Counted from the first letter of the stretch, positions 45,835 to 55,636 are shown. The stretch: DNA of 64,000 nt from Sphingopyxis yananensis (GCF_020687785.1 NZ_JAJEWI010000008.1:1-64000), one strand, 5' to 3'. The notes: generated from the letters alone by a model not told the origin. Numbers and translations are program-made.

Positions 45835-45929
45835 CTGCCGCCGCGGCGGCGGCAGCCAGCACGGGTCGCACCGAAAATGGGGGCTTTACCCCCAATGAGA
45901 ATATGAAATTCCGCTTTAATTCAGCGGAA
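45835..45929 (+). other. Three hairpins in the tpsB leader
   Basis: Between the FecR-like gene and tpsB lie CTGCCGCC-5-GGCGGCAG (45835-45855), TGGGGG-5-CCCCCA (45878-45894) and TTCCGCT-7-AGCGGAA (45909-45929), the last directly in front of the Shine-Dalgarno sequence (45932-45938). None has a T run. They may protect mRNA, limit readthrough or adjust translation of the secretion pair relative to the upstream genes. Confidence 0.5.
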
Positions 45930-45943
45930 CGAAGGGGGGTTTT

Positions 45944-47812
45944 ATGGGGTTTCAGGCCATGATTGGTGCCGCGTCTTGGCAAAATGGGCAAGCACCCGTG
46001 CGGACGACCAGCATTTTGACAACGGGATCACTGCCTGTACATCTGCGTAGCATCCTGTTGGCCAGTGCTTGTGCAGTGACAGGCCTGATGCCGTCGGCTG
46101 CGCTGGCCCAAAGCGGCAATATTTTGCCGACCCGTGAAGAATTGCAGCAACCACCCATATTGTCTGCCCCGCCCCAGCGCCAACAAGCCATTACGGCCGA
46201 AGACCAACTCATCGAACGCGCGCCTTGTGCCTTGGCCCAGCCTGAATATCAAAATATTCGCTTCACCTTGCGCAGTGTGACTTTCACAGGGTCCGACTTT
46301 GTCGATATGGCCACCCTATCCCCCAGTTGGTCGGCCATGCAGGGACAAGAATTATCGCTGGCCGCTGTTTGTGAAATTCGGGACCGCGCCGCCACCATTT
46401 TGCGCCGCCAAGGCTATTTGGCGGCGGTTCGCATTCCGCCGCAAACCATTGAAGACGGCGCTATTCAATTGGATGTGCTGACCGCCAAGCTCGCGCGGGT
46501 CGAGGTGCGCGGCAATGCCGGTGCCAATGAAGCAATGCTGGAATCCTATCTGTCGCATTTGACCGATCAGCCTGTGTTCAATATCCACAAAGCCGAACGA
46601 GCCTTGCTGCTAGCCCGGGATATTCCGGGCATGGACGCCCGCCTGACCCTGCGCTCTGGCAGTGTGGAAGGCGAAGTGATTGGCGAAGTGCAAGTCGTTC
46701 GCATGCCCTATATCTTTGACTTTGCCGTGCAAAATTATGGCACGCGTGATGTGGGCCGCTGGTCCGGCGTGGCCCGTGCACAAATTGCGGGCCTGACGGG
46801 CATGGGCGACCTGACGACGCTCAGCTTTTATGCGACGCCCGACCTTAAAGAACAAAAGGTTGTGCAAGTGGCGCATGAATTTCGCGTTGGGCGCGACGGA
46901 CTGCGCATCGGCGGCAGCTATAGCAACGCATGGACGCGGCCCGATATTCGGGGACTGGACCTGCGCTCCGATGCCCAGATTATCAATCTTTACGCCAGCT
47001 ATCCCTTGCTGCTCAGCCAGACACAGCGCGTCAATATTGGCGGCGGATTGGATTTCATCAACCAAGACGTGCGCCTGACCAACTTAAAGCTGAGCCAAGA
47101 CCGGCTGCGTGTGGCCTATATTCGCGCCGATGCGGGCTGGGTTGATGCCGGCTCCATCCAAGGGCGCGGCGGCTATTCACCCAGCCACCCACGCTGGTCG
47201 GTGCATAGTTATCTCGAAGCGCGAAAAGGCCTGAGCTTTTTGGGTGCCAGCGATGATTGTGGCGCCAATGGCGCGGGCTGCGCTGCGCCGGGCCGTATCC
47301 CATTGTCACGCGTCGAGGGTCGCCCCGATGCCTTTTTGCTGCGTGGGTCGATGCAAATGGAATATCGCCCGCATCCCAAATTCGCCCTTTCCGCCGCCCC
47401 GCGCGGTCAATGGGCGGCCAAGCCTTTGCTGGCCTATGAAGAATTTTCGGGCGGCAATTTCACCGTCGGACGCGGCTATGATGCTGGCACGGTTATCGGA
47501 GACAGCGGCGCAGCCGTCGCCCTCGAGGCACGCTATGCCGGCGGCCTATCCTTGGGTAAGAAACATGTCGAACTTCAGCCCTATGTCTTTTTCGATGCGG
47601 TTCAAATTTGGAATAAAGACAGCAGTCTGGCTGGCCTAGACAAGCAGCATATGTTTTCAACCGGCCTTGGGTGGCGCGCAACGGCCCATAAAATTGGCCG
47701 CGTGGACATGACATTGGCGGTGCCGCTGAACAAGGCTGGGCTGCTGACAGAACGTCCTGACCCTAGGTTGCTCGTTTCGCTATCAACATTTTTTGGCGTC
47801 CGCGCCCGCTAA
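45944..47812 (+). CDS. Two-partner secretion outer-membrane transporter (TpsB, ShlB/FhaC type)
   Basis: The 622-residue protein has a signal peptide (ending about PSAALAQ, residue 55), a POTRA region (about 85-250) and a C-terminal 16-strand beta-barrel. The lid and L6-loop pattern of the TpsB/Omp85 superfamily is seen in the VRGY-like motif GGNFTVGRGYDAG (near residue 500), and the barrel ends in an aromatic-containing final strand. It would export the TpsA protein encoded 38 bases downstream. The start at ATG 45944 has AAGGGGGG seven bases upstream. Confidence 0.93.
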   Translation: MGFQAMIGAASWQNGQAPVRTTSILTTGSLPVHLRSILLASACAVTGLMPSAALAQSGNILPTREELQQPPILSAPPQRQQAITAEDQLIERAPCALAQPEYQNIRFTLRSVTFTGSDFVDMATLSPSWSAMQGQELSLAAVCEIRDRAATILRRQGYLAAVRIPPQTIEDGAIQLDVLTAKLARVEVRGNAGANEAMLESYLSHLTDQPVFNIHKAERALLLARDIPGMDARLTLRSGSVEGEVIGEVQVVRMPYIFDFAVQNYGTRDVGRWSGVARAQIAGLTGMGDLTTLSFYATPDLKEQKVVQVAHEFRVGRDGLRIGGSYSNAWTRPDIRGLDLRSDAQIINLYASYPLLLSQTQRVNIGGGLDFINQDVRLTNLKLSQDRLRVAYIRADAGWVDAGSIQGRGGYSPSHPRWSVHSYLEARKGLSFLGASDDCGANGAGCAAPGRIPLSRVEGRPDAFLLRGSMQMEYRPHPKFALSAAPRGQWAAKPLLAYEEFSGGNFTVGRGYDAGTVIGDSGAAVALEARYAGGLSLGKKHVELQPYVFFDAVQIWNKDSSLAGLDKQHMFSTGLGWRATAHKIGRVDMTLAVPLNKAGLLTERPDPRLLVSLSTFFGVRAR

Positions 47813-47850
47813 GCCTGCTGGGCACCCAAAGCGTAGAAAAGCATAAGAGG

Positions 47851-50800
47851 ATGACGGCCATGACATCATTATCGCCCGCCCGCTTCACCACCCTGAAATC
47901 CATGTTGAATGGCGGGTGCGCGGCGTTGACCTGCGCCGTCATGCTCGGTTTTTCTGCGCCAGCTTCGGCGCAAATTACCGGCAACTATCACAGCGGCATG
48001 GGTGGGGTCACATTGGATTCCACCGTTAACACCGGTCAGGTCACGGTCGACCAAGGCCAGACAGTGATCCGCTGGACGCCCACGGGCCCGAATAGCGGCG
48101 CCTATGTCACCTTTTTAGAAGCAGGCAATAGCCTGAACTTCAACGCATCCAGCGCCGTCAACGGTAACTACACGGTACTCAACCAATTTGTGAACGCCGA
48201 TGGGTCGGATTTCGCGTCGGCGATCAATTTTAACGGCAATGTCACCTCGTCGCCCAATGGCAATATTTGGTTCCAAAATGGTGCGGGCATCTATGTTGGG
48301 CAGACTGGGCGGTTTGACGTTGGCGCCTTGGTTCTGACCAGCCGCAATATCTTGCATGACCTGCAAGATGCGGGATCGGCGGGCACCAGCGGCAGCCTCT
48401 ATGGCGCAAACGGAGAGATTCAGTTCGGCGGCACGCGAACCTCCACCGATTTTTATGACGGCATCGTCTGGAATAGCGGCACCATCAACGCAACATCCAA
48501 CTATGTCGCGATTGTTGCACCGAACATTGTTCATGACGGTACCGTCACCGCCCATGGGTCCGTCGCTTATGTTGTGGCCGAAGCGGCCAGCATCCGGATC
48601 AACCAAGGCTTGTTCGATATTGATGTCACGACCGGTTCTGGCACCGGAACAGGCAATGAAACCTTGCTGACTCATCGCGGGCAAACCTTGGTCAATGGAT
48701 CGGACCCGAACCAGAATATTTACATGGTCGCGATCCCGAAAAACAATGCCGTCACAATGTTGGTCCAAGGCAATGTTGGATATAGCGCTGACACCGCCAC
48801 CACGGGGTCCAATGGCTCGATCATCCTATCGGCGGGTCGCAACATCGTGGGGGGCCAAATTGATATCAGCGGCCCAGTTCAGGCCAATGCGGATATCCGC
48901 ATTCAAACTGCGGCATCCAGCACGACCAGTTTCAACGGAGCGGTCACGGCCCACGCATCCGGCAGGTTGACCGGCGACATTAGCACAGCTTCCACCTTGG
49001 CCTTTGCTAACAGCAGCAATTTGACTGGCGATGCATCCGTTGATGTGTTCGTGTCTGGGCGCTTGGAAATGGGCCACAGCGGCAGCCTTGATCCCGCTGA
49101 TTTGTCGCTGACGTCATCGGGTACGGGCGCTAGCTCGGGTGACGTCCGCTTGTCGGCGACGGGCGGTGTCATTCAGCTAGACGGCAATCTCAATATGAAC
49201 GCCGACTCGTCGCTGGTACTGGGGACAGATTTCATCCGGGGCGGCGCGGTAACGCTGTCCGCATCTGGCGGCGGCCAGCTGTTGTCGGGCGCCGACACCC
49301 AAGTCACGCTTTCAGCAAATGGTTTTGACTCAAGCGGCTCGTCCCAGCCATTCACCATTTATGGTGGGCAGGTTCGGGTCGGCGTCGAAAGTGGCGGCAG
49401 TCTGGACCTCAACAATATTTCTGTGGATGCCAGCGGCGATGATTATGCAGGGCGCATATCCTTCATCGCCAATGGCGGGACCATTGCGGCCGACAGCATT
49501 GACGCAGCCGCAGATGGTTTGAACGGCAGCGGACAGGACCCTAGTGATCCCACTCCTGTTAACACGCTGACCGCAACGGACGGCATTATTTTTCAGGCGG
49601 TCAGCGGGGGCCGCATCGCAGTGGCCGGCGGCATAGACGCCGCGACCAGCGCCAGCATGGGCTTCCACCTGTCCGGCGCGGCGGATAATATGATCAGCGC
49701 GCAAAATGGCATATCCGCCGATGCTGGCGGTTGGATCGAACTGCACCACACGGGGCGCGGCGCTGGCACCAACAGCATTTCTGGCGGCGCGGTGAACTTT
49801 AGTGCACGAAACAAGATTGTCGCAGACGCCAACAGCAAAATCATGGCGACAGAGGCGCTTGATTTACGCGGCGGACGGGGCATTGATTTGGGCGAAGCGC
49901 AAAGCCAAGGCACCACATCCCTCTATGCCGAAGACGGCACGGTGTTGGTGGATAATTTGCTGTCCAGCGACACTGTCGACGTCACTGGCCGCAGCGTCGA
50001 CATCGCCAGCACGGCAGGACTGAGCTTCAGCAATATCAACGCCTTTAGCGGCGATGCCACCATTCGGGTTGCCAACACCCTTGGCATAATGGGTTCTGCG
50101 CAAGCCGAAGGCAATATCACGCTGACCTCGGCGGATATTGATATCGATAGCAGTTCAGGCCAAATTATGTCCTTTTCTCCCGACAGCACCGTTCGCTTGA
50201 TCAATGGCAATAGCGCCAACACCACCAAGATCGGCGGCACACAGACCGGCAATGAATATCATCTGAGCAGCGATGAACTGAACAGCATTCGCGCCGACAC
50301 TATCATCATCGAAGCCCCAGCCAGCGCCGCGAGCTCGGCTCCGCAAGTCATTCTGGACGATATGACGGTCGATTTTGGTGATATAGGGAATTTGTCCATC
50401 CTGTCGGGTGGGGACATGTCCGTTGTTGGCAATGTGAATGTCTTCGCGACATCCGACATTGTAAGGCTCAACCTAGTCGCCGCACGCGAAATGCGTATTT
50501 TGCTAGGCGAAGGTTCCATTTTCATGGGCAATATGTCCGGTTCGTCTGAGCCCACGGGCACATTGAACCTGACCGCACCGCGCATCATTGCAGCGACGCA
50601 ATCCGCGATCAATGATCTGGCATCGGCCACCACCCAGCGCCAATATGAACAGCGTTTGATGGAAAATGACGGCTTTGCAAACAACGGCTATATTGCCGCA
50701 GGCCGCATCAACGCCACCGTCGATACGGGCTTTTTCGTCCAAAATAGCGGCGACGGCATTTTGCCGACGGAACGCAATGGCCTAGCCTTTGGGCCCGGTG

Positions 50801-51270
50801 GGCTGAACATTAACACAAGTAATGCCAACACTTTGGTGGTGATCAACGGGACACGCCAAACCTTCAATGGCATTTTTACGGGGGCCGACGCCATCACGCC
50901 ATTTTCGGATATTTTCCCCGGTGTGACCATCAATGGGGAACGTCCGTCATCCAGCACAAGCTTCAACCAAATATCGTTGATGAACAGTTGCCTGATCGTC
51001 GACCCGACCGTCTGCGGTGCAGCAGCCTTGGGGCCAGACACGCCAACGACACCCAATTTGCCGGAATTTCCGATTCAAGTGATCATCGGCGATCCCACCT
51101 CCCCCGACAATGAGCCAGAGGATGAGGTGATCGCCGAAGAAAGGGAATCCGCCGAAATGCCCGAAAGCCTGATCAGCGTCAGCGACATTCATCCCATGTC
51201 CGGCGAGCCGCTTATCATTGATCCGGTCACCGGCGCGGCCAATGACGATCTGTGGGCCCCAACGCCCTAG
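47851..51270 (+). CDS. Filamentous haemagglutinin-type exoprotein (TpsA)
   Basis: The 1139-residue protein has a signal peptide (ending SAPASAQ, residue 41) and an N-terminal TPS secretion domain with SPNGNIW in place of the usual NPNG motif and the VGALVLTSRNI segment. A long right-handed beta-helix of Ser/Asp/Gly-rich repeats follows, with no obvious large insert. The C-terminal region has one cysteine pair, Cys1047 and Cys1055 (NSCLIVDPTVCG), the only cysteines I see after the signal peptide, then an acidic tail. In HMW1-type TpsA proteins a C-terminal disulfide anchors the protein at the pore, so a cell-surface tether is plausible. No adhesin or toxin domain is recognised. Confidence 0.92.
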   Translation: MTAMTSLSPARFTTLKSMLNGGCAALTCAVMLGFSAPASAQITGNYHSGMGGVTLDSTVNTGQVTVDQGQTVIRWTPTGPNSGAYVTFLEAGNSLNFNASSAVNGNYTVLNQFVNADGSDFASAINFNGNVTSSPNGNIWFQNGAGIYVGQTGRFDVGALVLTSRNILHDLQDAGSAGTSGSLYGANGEIQFGGTRTSTDFYDGIVWNSGTINATSNYVAIVAPNIVHDGTVTAHGSVAYVVAEAASIRINQGLFDIDVTTGSGTGTGNETLLTHRGQTLVNGSDPNQNIYMVAIPKNNAVTMLVQGNVGYSADTATTGSNGSIILSAGRNIVGGQIDISGPVQANADIRIQTAASSTTSFNGAVTAHASGRLTGDISTASTLAFANSSNLTGDASVDVFVSGRLEMGHSGSLDPADLSLTSSGTGASSGDVRLSATGGVIQLDGNLNMNADSSLVLGTDFIRGGAVTLSASGGGQLLSGADTQVTLSANGFDSSGSSQPFTIYGGQVRVGVESGGSLDLNNISVDASGDDYAGRISFIANGGTIAADSIDAAADGLNGSGQDPSDPTPVNTLTATDGIIFQAVSGGRIAVAGGIDAATSASMGFHLSGAADNMISAQNGISADAGGWIELHHTGRGAGTNSISGGAVNFSARNKIVADANSKIMATEALDLRGGRGIDLGEAQSQGTTSLYAEDGTVLVDNLLSSDTVDVTGRSVDIASTAGLSFSNINAFSGDATIRVANTLGIMGSAQAEGNITLTSADIDIDSSSGQIMSFSPDSTVRLINGNSANTTKIGGTQTGNEYHLSSDELNSIRADTIIIEAPASAASSAPQVILDDMTVDFGDIGNLSILSGGDMSVVGNVNVFATSDIVRLNLVAAREMRILLGEGSIFMGNMSGSSEPTGTLNLTAPRIIAATQSAINDLASATTQRQYEQRLMENDGFANNGYIAAGRINATVDTGFFVQNSGDGILPTERNGLAFGPGGLNINTSNANTLVVINGTRQTFNGIFTGADAITPFSDIFPGVTINGERPSSSTSFNQISLMNSCLIVDPTVCGAAALGPDTPTTPNLPEFPIQVIIGDPTSPDNEPEDEVIAEERESAEMPESLISVSDIHPMSGEPLIIDPVTGAANDDLWAPTP

Positions 51271-51373
51271 GGGCAAGGCCCTAGGGACGAAGCAGGCATC
51301 GTTCATATGGCCCGCCATAGGGATAATCACATAGGACGCGCTATCGGCTTGACGATGGCGCGTTGATCGGGGC

Positions 51374-52837
51374 ATGGCTTCGGCCATGACCGACCTTCAT
51401 CGTCCCGCCGAAACACCACTGCATCTGTTCAACAGCCTGACGCGCAGTCTGGAAATATTCACCCCCGTTCATGCGGGCGAAGCGCGTGTCTATAGCTGTG
51501 GCCCCACCGTCTATAATTATCCCCATATCGGCAATATGCGGGCCTATGTGTTCGCCGACACGCTAGGCCGCACGTTGCGGCACAAGGGGTATAAATTAAC
51601 CCATGTCATCAACATCACCGATGTTGGCCATTTGACCGATGACGCCGATGCTGGCGAAGACAAGCTGGAAAAGGCGGCGGCAGAGAAGGCGCAATCGATT
51701 TGGGACATCGCCCGCCATTATACCAATGCTTATTGGGCGGATATTGACGCGCTGGGCATCACCCAGCCAGCCCATTGGTCCATCGCGACCGACTATGTTC
51801 CGCAAATGATTGAATTTGCAAAGCAGATTGCGGACAAACATTGCTATGAACTGCCCAGCGGGCTCTATTTCGATACCAGCACGGTGTCCGATTATGGCCG
51901 CTTGGCCCGCCACGGCACCGACGAAGGCGAAAGCCGCATCGACCCCGTGGACGGCAAGCGCCACCCTGCCGATTTTGCGATTTGGCGCAAAACACCCGCA
52001 GGCGAAACGCGCCAGATGGAATGGGACAGCCCATGGGGCAAAGGCGCGCCAGGTTGGCATTTGGAATGTTCGGTCATGTCCGAAGCGTTGCTCGGCTTTC
52101 CTTTCGACATTCATACCGGCGGCATTGACCACCGTGAAATTCATCACCCCAATGAAATTGCACAAAACCAAGCCCATAGCTGCTCCCCCGACAGCGGCGC
52201 ACGGATGTGGATGCACAATAATTTCTTGGTCGAACGATCGGGCAAAATGTCCAAAAGCTCGGGCGAGTTTCTGCGTCTGCAATTGCTGATCGACAAGGGA
52301 TATCACCCCCTCGCCTATCGCCTGATGTGCTTACAGGCCCATTATCGCAGCGAATTGGAATATAGCTGGGACAATTTGGCCGCCGCGCTGACGCGTTTGA
52401 AGCGACTGGTCATGGCCGTCATGCCGCTGCGCGATGTCACCAGCGCGACCGTCGAGCATCCCCGCCTGTTGGACTTGCTGACCAAGTTCGACGCGGCAGT
52501 CTCCGACGATCTGAATACCGCCATTGCCCTGACCTTGATCGAGGAAGCAGCCGCGATGAAAAAGGTCGACACCGGCGAAAAACGCGCCTTGATCGAAGCG
52601 ATGGACAAGGTGCTGGGCTTGCAATTGTTCAGCATCACCCGCGAAGAATTGCGCCTACGCCCCAAGGCCGCAAGGATCAGCGAAGCCGACATCACCAGCA
52701 TTTTGGACCAACGCAAAGCGGCGCGGGCCAACAAGGATTTTGCGGCATCCGACGCCTTGCGCGATCAACTCATCGCCGCTGGCGTGGATGTGATGGACGG
52801 CGACCCCTTGGCATGGGATTGGCGCCCCATCCTTTAG
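51374..52837 (+). CDS. cysS: Cysteinyl-tRNA synthetase
   Basis: The protein has 487 residues, or 483 if translation starts at the second ATG (51386). Class I signature motifs are the HIGH-like YNYPHIGNMRAY and the KMSKS motif in GKMSKSSGEF. The zinc-ligand cysteines are in VYSCGPTVYN, ECSVMSEA and the following histidines (HTGGIDHREIHHPNEIAQ). It charges tRNA-Cys in the cytoplasm. A GC-rich repeat (CCCTAG...CTAGGG, 51265-51286) precedes the gene and may be the tail of the tpsA transcript. A separate housekeeping promoter is expected. Confidence 0.96.
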   Translation: MASAMTDLHRPAETPLHLFNSLTRSLEIFTPVHAGEARVYSCGPTVYNYPHIGNMRAYVFADTLGRTLRHKGYKLTHVINITDVGHLTDDADAGEDKLEKAAAEKAQSIWDIARHYTNAYWADIDALGITQPAHWSIATDYVPQMIEFAKQIADKHCYELPSGLYFDTSTVSDYGRLARHGTDEGESRIDPVDGKRHPADFAIWRKTPAGETRQMEWDSPWGKGAPGWHLECSVMSEALLGFPFDIHTGGIDHREIHHPNEIAQNQAHSCSPDSGARMWMHNNFLVERSGKMSKSSGEFLRLQLLIDKGYHPLAYRLMCLQAHYRSELEYSWDNLAAALTRLKRLVMAVMPLRDVTSATVEHPRLLDLLTKFDAAVSDDLNTAIALTLIEEAAAMKKVDTGEKRALIEAMDKVLGLQLFSITREELRLRPKAARISEADITSILDQRKAARANKDFAASDALRDQLIAAGVDVMDGDPLAWDWRPIL

Positions 52838-52929
52838 CCCCATCCGTTAATAGAATAATCTGGTGGCGGGGCTTGTGGTACCTATCAAGCTTCGCCATCC
52901 TCTTCGTCAACGATGATGGAGAGGAAAAT

Positions 52930-53877
52930 ATGTCCAAAAGCGTTGCCGTGATGTCGGCGATGATCCGCCCCCTGCTGGAATCGAAATTGCCGCATTGGGT
53001 GGAACCTGTATATTTCAGCACCCGTGAGGAAGCATTAGCGCTGGCTCCGCGCGCCGACATTGGCTGGTTCGATATGTATCACCGCGCCGATATGGCAGCG
53101 GCGATTACAGCGGCCGAAAATATGAAATGGCTGAACAGCATTTATGCCGGTGTCGATGGTATGCCGTTGGAATTAATGGCCCAGCGCGGTGTCACCCTGA
53201 CCAACGGCGCGGGCATTAACGCCATCACCATCGCCGAATATGTGGTGATGGGAATGCTGAATATCGCCAAGGGGTATCGCGATGTCATCTATGCCCAGCA
53301 ACGCCGCGAATGGCTGATCGACAGCCCCGGCAAGATGGAATTATTCGGCAGCAAAGCCCTGCTGCTGGGCTATGGCGCAATTGGCAAGTTAATCGAAGAA
53401 CGACTGCATGGTTTTGGTGTGGATGTCAGCGTGGTGCGCCGATCCGGCGGCCAAAACGGTGTTTTGGGACCGGACGAATGGCGGGCCAAGCTGGGCGATT
53501 TTGACTGGGTAATTTTGGCGGTTCCGGCTACCGATGAAACGGACGACATGATCGGCGCCGCCGAATTGGCGGCCATGAAAAACAGCGCCATATTGGTCAA
53601 CATCGCGCGCGGCACGGTGGTGGATCAAGACGCCCTGATCCATGCCCTGCAATCCGGCGAAATCGGCCACGCCTTTTTGGACGTGACCACGCCCGAACCT
53701 TTGCCCAGCGATCATATTTTGTGGACAATGGACAATGTGCATATCAGCATGCATTTGTCGGGCCGCGCACAGGACAAAATGTTTGTGCGTTCCGCCCAGC
53801 GGTTTTTGGACAATTTGGAACGCTGGCACCAAGGCGAAACCTTGGCGCATCAGGTGGATTTAAAGCTAGGCTATTAA
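52930..53877 (+). CDS. D-2-hydroxyacid dehydrogenase
   Basis: The protein is 315 residues from ATG 52930, chosen for the GGAGAGG ribosome site upstream and normal family length. The nucleotide-binding motif is LLLGYGAIGKLI near residue 145, with the catalytic Arg in VNIARGTVVDQ, the Glu in TTPEPLP and the His in VHISMHLSG. The substrate (glyoxylate/hydroxypyruvate-type or other 2-oxoacid) cannot be chosen. It follows cysS by 92 bases and may be co-transcribed. Confidence 0.88.
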   Translation: MSKSVAVMSAMIRPLLESKLPHWVEPVYFSTREEALALAPRADIGWFDMYHRADMAAAITAAENMKWLNSIYAGVDGMPLELMAQRGVTLTNGAGINAITIAEYVVMGMLNIAKGYRDVIYAQQRREWLIDSPGKMELFGSKALLLGYGAIGKLIEERLHGFGVDVSVVRRSGGQNGVLGPDEWRAKLGDFDWVILAVPATDETDDMIGAAELAAMKNSAILVNIARGTVVDQDALIHALQSGEIGHAFLDVTTPEPLPSDHILWTMDNVHISMHLSGRAQDKMFVRSAQRFLDNLERWHQGETLAHQVDLKLGY

Positions 53878-53889
53878 ACCCCATATGGT

Positions 53890-53914
53890 GCGGGGCTGCA
53901 TGGTGCATCCCCGC
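53890..53914. terminator. Candidate terminator between the dehydrogenase and DUF2093 genes
   Basis: GCGGGG at 53890 pairs with CCCCGC at 53909, with an inner TGCA/TGCA pair. It is in the short convergent gap (53878-53935). No T run follows on either strand. Confidence 0.4.
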
Positions 53915-53935
53915 CGCCATTTGTTGTTCGTCCGA

Positions 53936-54163
53936 TCAGGATTTCGGCAAATTGGCAGCGCCGCCAGCGATGATCGCCGTCGCAGAAGCCTTTGCATCCA
54001 CATAAGCTTCCTGAAACTCGGCGCTCCAATATTTCAGATCTTCTAAGGCGATTTGCTGGCCGGTAACGGCGCACAGCACATAGCGACCGGGGCGCACCAC
54101 CGCAAATTCGGGGGTATCATATTCCAAAATCGCAAGGTCATTCTTGGTAAACATAGGTTGCAT
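53936..54163 (-). CDS. DUF2093 family protein
   Basis: The 75-residue protein matches DUF2093, a small alphaproteobacterial family of unknown role, in the sequence NDLAILEYDTPEFAVVRPG followed by RYVLCAVTG. The start may also be the second ATG at 54154. The pattern of charged and aromatic residues suggests a small cytoplasmic domain. Its gene converges on the dehydrogenase and lies 94 bases after the oxygenase gene in the same orientation. Confidence 0.85.
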   Translation of the reverse strand: MQPMFTKNDLAILEYDTPEFAVVRPGRYVLCAVTGQQIALEDLKYWSAEFQEAYVDAKASATAIIAGGAANLPKS

Positions 54164-54257
54164 TTGCGCTTCTGCGCCATGGATGTCCAGCGTTGATATG
54201 ATGGACGTCTGCCCGCAAGCGACATAGCATCAGCCATGCCGCCCAAGGCTTCGCGCC

Positions 54258-55601
54258 CTATTCCGCCGGAACAGCTTGCGGCGCCGCGCGATAGTGGCTG
54301 GCGTCCGTGGTAAATTCCGCATGACCATAGCTGGCCAGTTGGTCCTTAATTTTGCGAACCAAACGGCGATCCGCCCAATCACAAACCAACGGAATTTTCC
54401 GCATCATCGCATAGCCAAATAAGCGGCCAAAAACGAACACGCCCGCGATGGCGGCCAACAACTTGTCGGTCGGGGTAATATATACTCCCATGTCCCGTGC
54501 TTTTTTCTCATCCCCTTCCAAAAAGCTTTTCAGGAAGAAAAGCTTGGAAAAGCTCATTTCAAACACGCCATAGATACGGGACTTCAGGCTGTTGTCCGGC
54601 CGCAAATCCGCCGCCATCGTCGAGCGCAGCAACTCTCCGCATGTGCTGTCATCAAATCCAGCCCGCAATGTGCCGCCCCGCGCTGTCATCAAATCCACAA
54701 TGCCTTGCGGCGTATCGGCCAGCAAATCTTCGGGCAGTCCCAGCAAAAAGCAACGATAGCGGGACAATTCCACCTTGGCCCGCTCGTCACGGTTAAACTC
54801 GGTGCGTCCCTGCCGCAGCAGCTTGTACGACAGCAAGAAAATGGTGATTAATCCGGCGGGCATCTGGTCCACCTGCGGAATGGGAATGCCATATACACCC
54901 AAATCCCAATCCTTGGGACGCCGCATGACATTGGCCCGCACCATGCTGTGCATCAACCGCACCATGGCGGCCGATTTAAACCCTGGACCAAAGCGTTCCA
55001 AGGCCCCCGGCAGCACCGATGTGCTAAAGAAAGTCGCCGTTTCCTTGACCCGCCGCGCCGATGTGCCGCTGGACAAAGTGTTGGTGATCGCCATTGGCAA
55101 TGCGGCATATTTGTTGATGAAGGTCGCGATAAAAGCGCCGCGAATGATGAATGGCCCCATATTGGCGGCGCTATTGCGGTCCAGACGCGCGCCCTCTTCC
55201 ACCATTTCCATGTCCAGCCAATCTGGCGTTTGCTCCATCGCATGGATGAACGCGACCAATTCTGGCGGCGCATCGGGCACGGATTCGACGCCTTTGTCGC
55301 AAGCCTCGGTCAGCATCTCTACCAAGTGGCGGAACCCATATTCGCGCATCAAACCCGCATAAGCATCGGCAACACGGTCGCCCATCAGCGAATAAGCGCG
55401 AATAAATTCCATCATATGCGAATCCGCCAGCAAGGCGGCGCGTTCGGCTTCATATTTTCCCGATATGGTGGAATGGTCGTGCGCCGTTGCGGCAAAGCGT
55501 TCGGGGATGACAGAGAAATCGACATTGCCATAAATGGCTGGATTTTCCTGTTTTTGCGATTCCACTCTTTGCCACAAGCTTTGCAGGTCCACGCGTGCCA
55601 T
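54258..55601 (-). CDS. Oxygenase MpaB-family protein (DUF2236, Lcp-related)
   Basis: The 447-residue protein matches the MpaB/Lcp family, which includes latex-clearing and mycophenolic acid oxygenases with a haem-linked active site. The pattern VKETATFFSTSVLPGALERFGPG followed by MVRLMHSMVRANV contains the family R-ET and RLMH blocks. The start is ATG 55601, with GAGAGGA upstream; a longer TTG frame is unlikely. Its substrate is unknown. The divergent TetR gene may control it through the palindrome at 55637. Confidence 0.82.
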   Translation of the reverse strand: MARVDLQSLWQRVESQKQENPAIYGNVDFSVIPERFAATAHDHSTISGKYEAERAALLADSHMMEFIRAYSLMGDRVADAYAGLMREYGFRHLVEMLTEACDKGVESVPDAPPELVAFIHAMEQTPDWLDMEMVEEGARLDRNSAANMGPFIIRGAFIATFINKYAALPMAITNTLSSGTSARRVKETATFFSTSVLPGALERFGPGFKSAAMVRLMHSMVRANVMRRPKDWDLGVYGIPIPQVDQMPAGLITIFLLSYKLLRQGRTEFNRDERAKVELSRYRCFLLGLPEDLLADTPQGIVDLMTARGGTLRAGFDDSTCGELLRSTMAADLRPDNSLKSRIYGVFEMSFSKLFFLKSFLEGDEKKARDMGVYITPTDKLLAAIAGVFVFGRLFGYAMMRKIPLVCDWADRRLVRKIKDQLASYGHAEFTTDASHYRAAPQAVPAE

Positions 55602-55636
55602 ATCTTTATGTCCTCTCGCCAATTGCTTTCACAATA

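Noticed and set aside
47753-47770. Sequence GTCCTGACCCTAGG resembling the MITE end
   Set aside because: It encodes the conserved C-terminal TERPDPRLL segment of TpsB, has no partner repeat, and is most likely coincidence.
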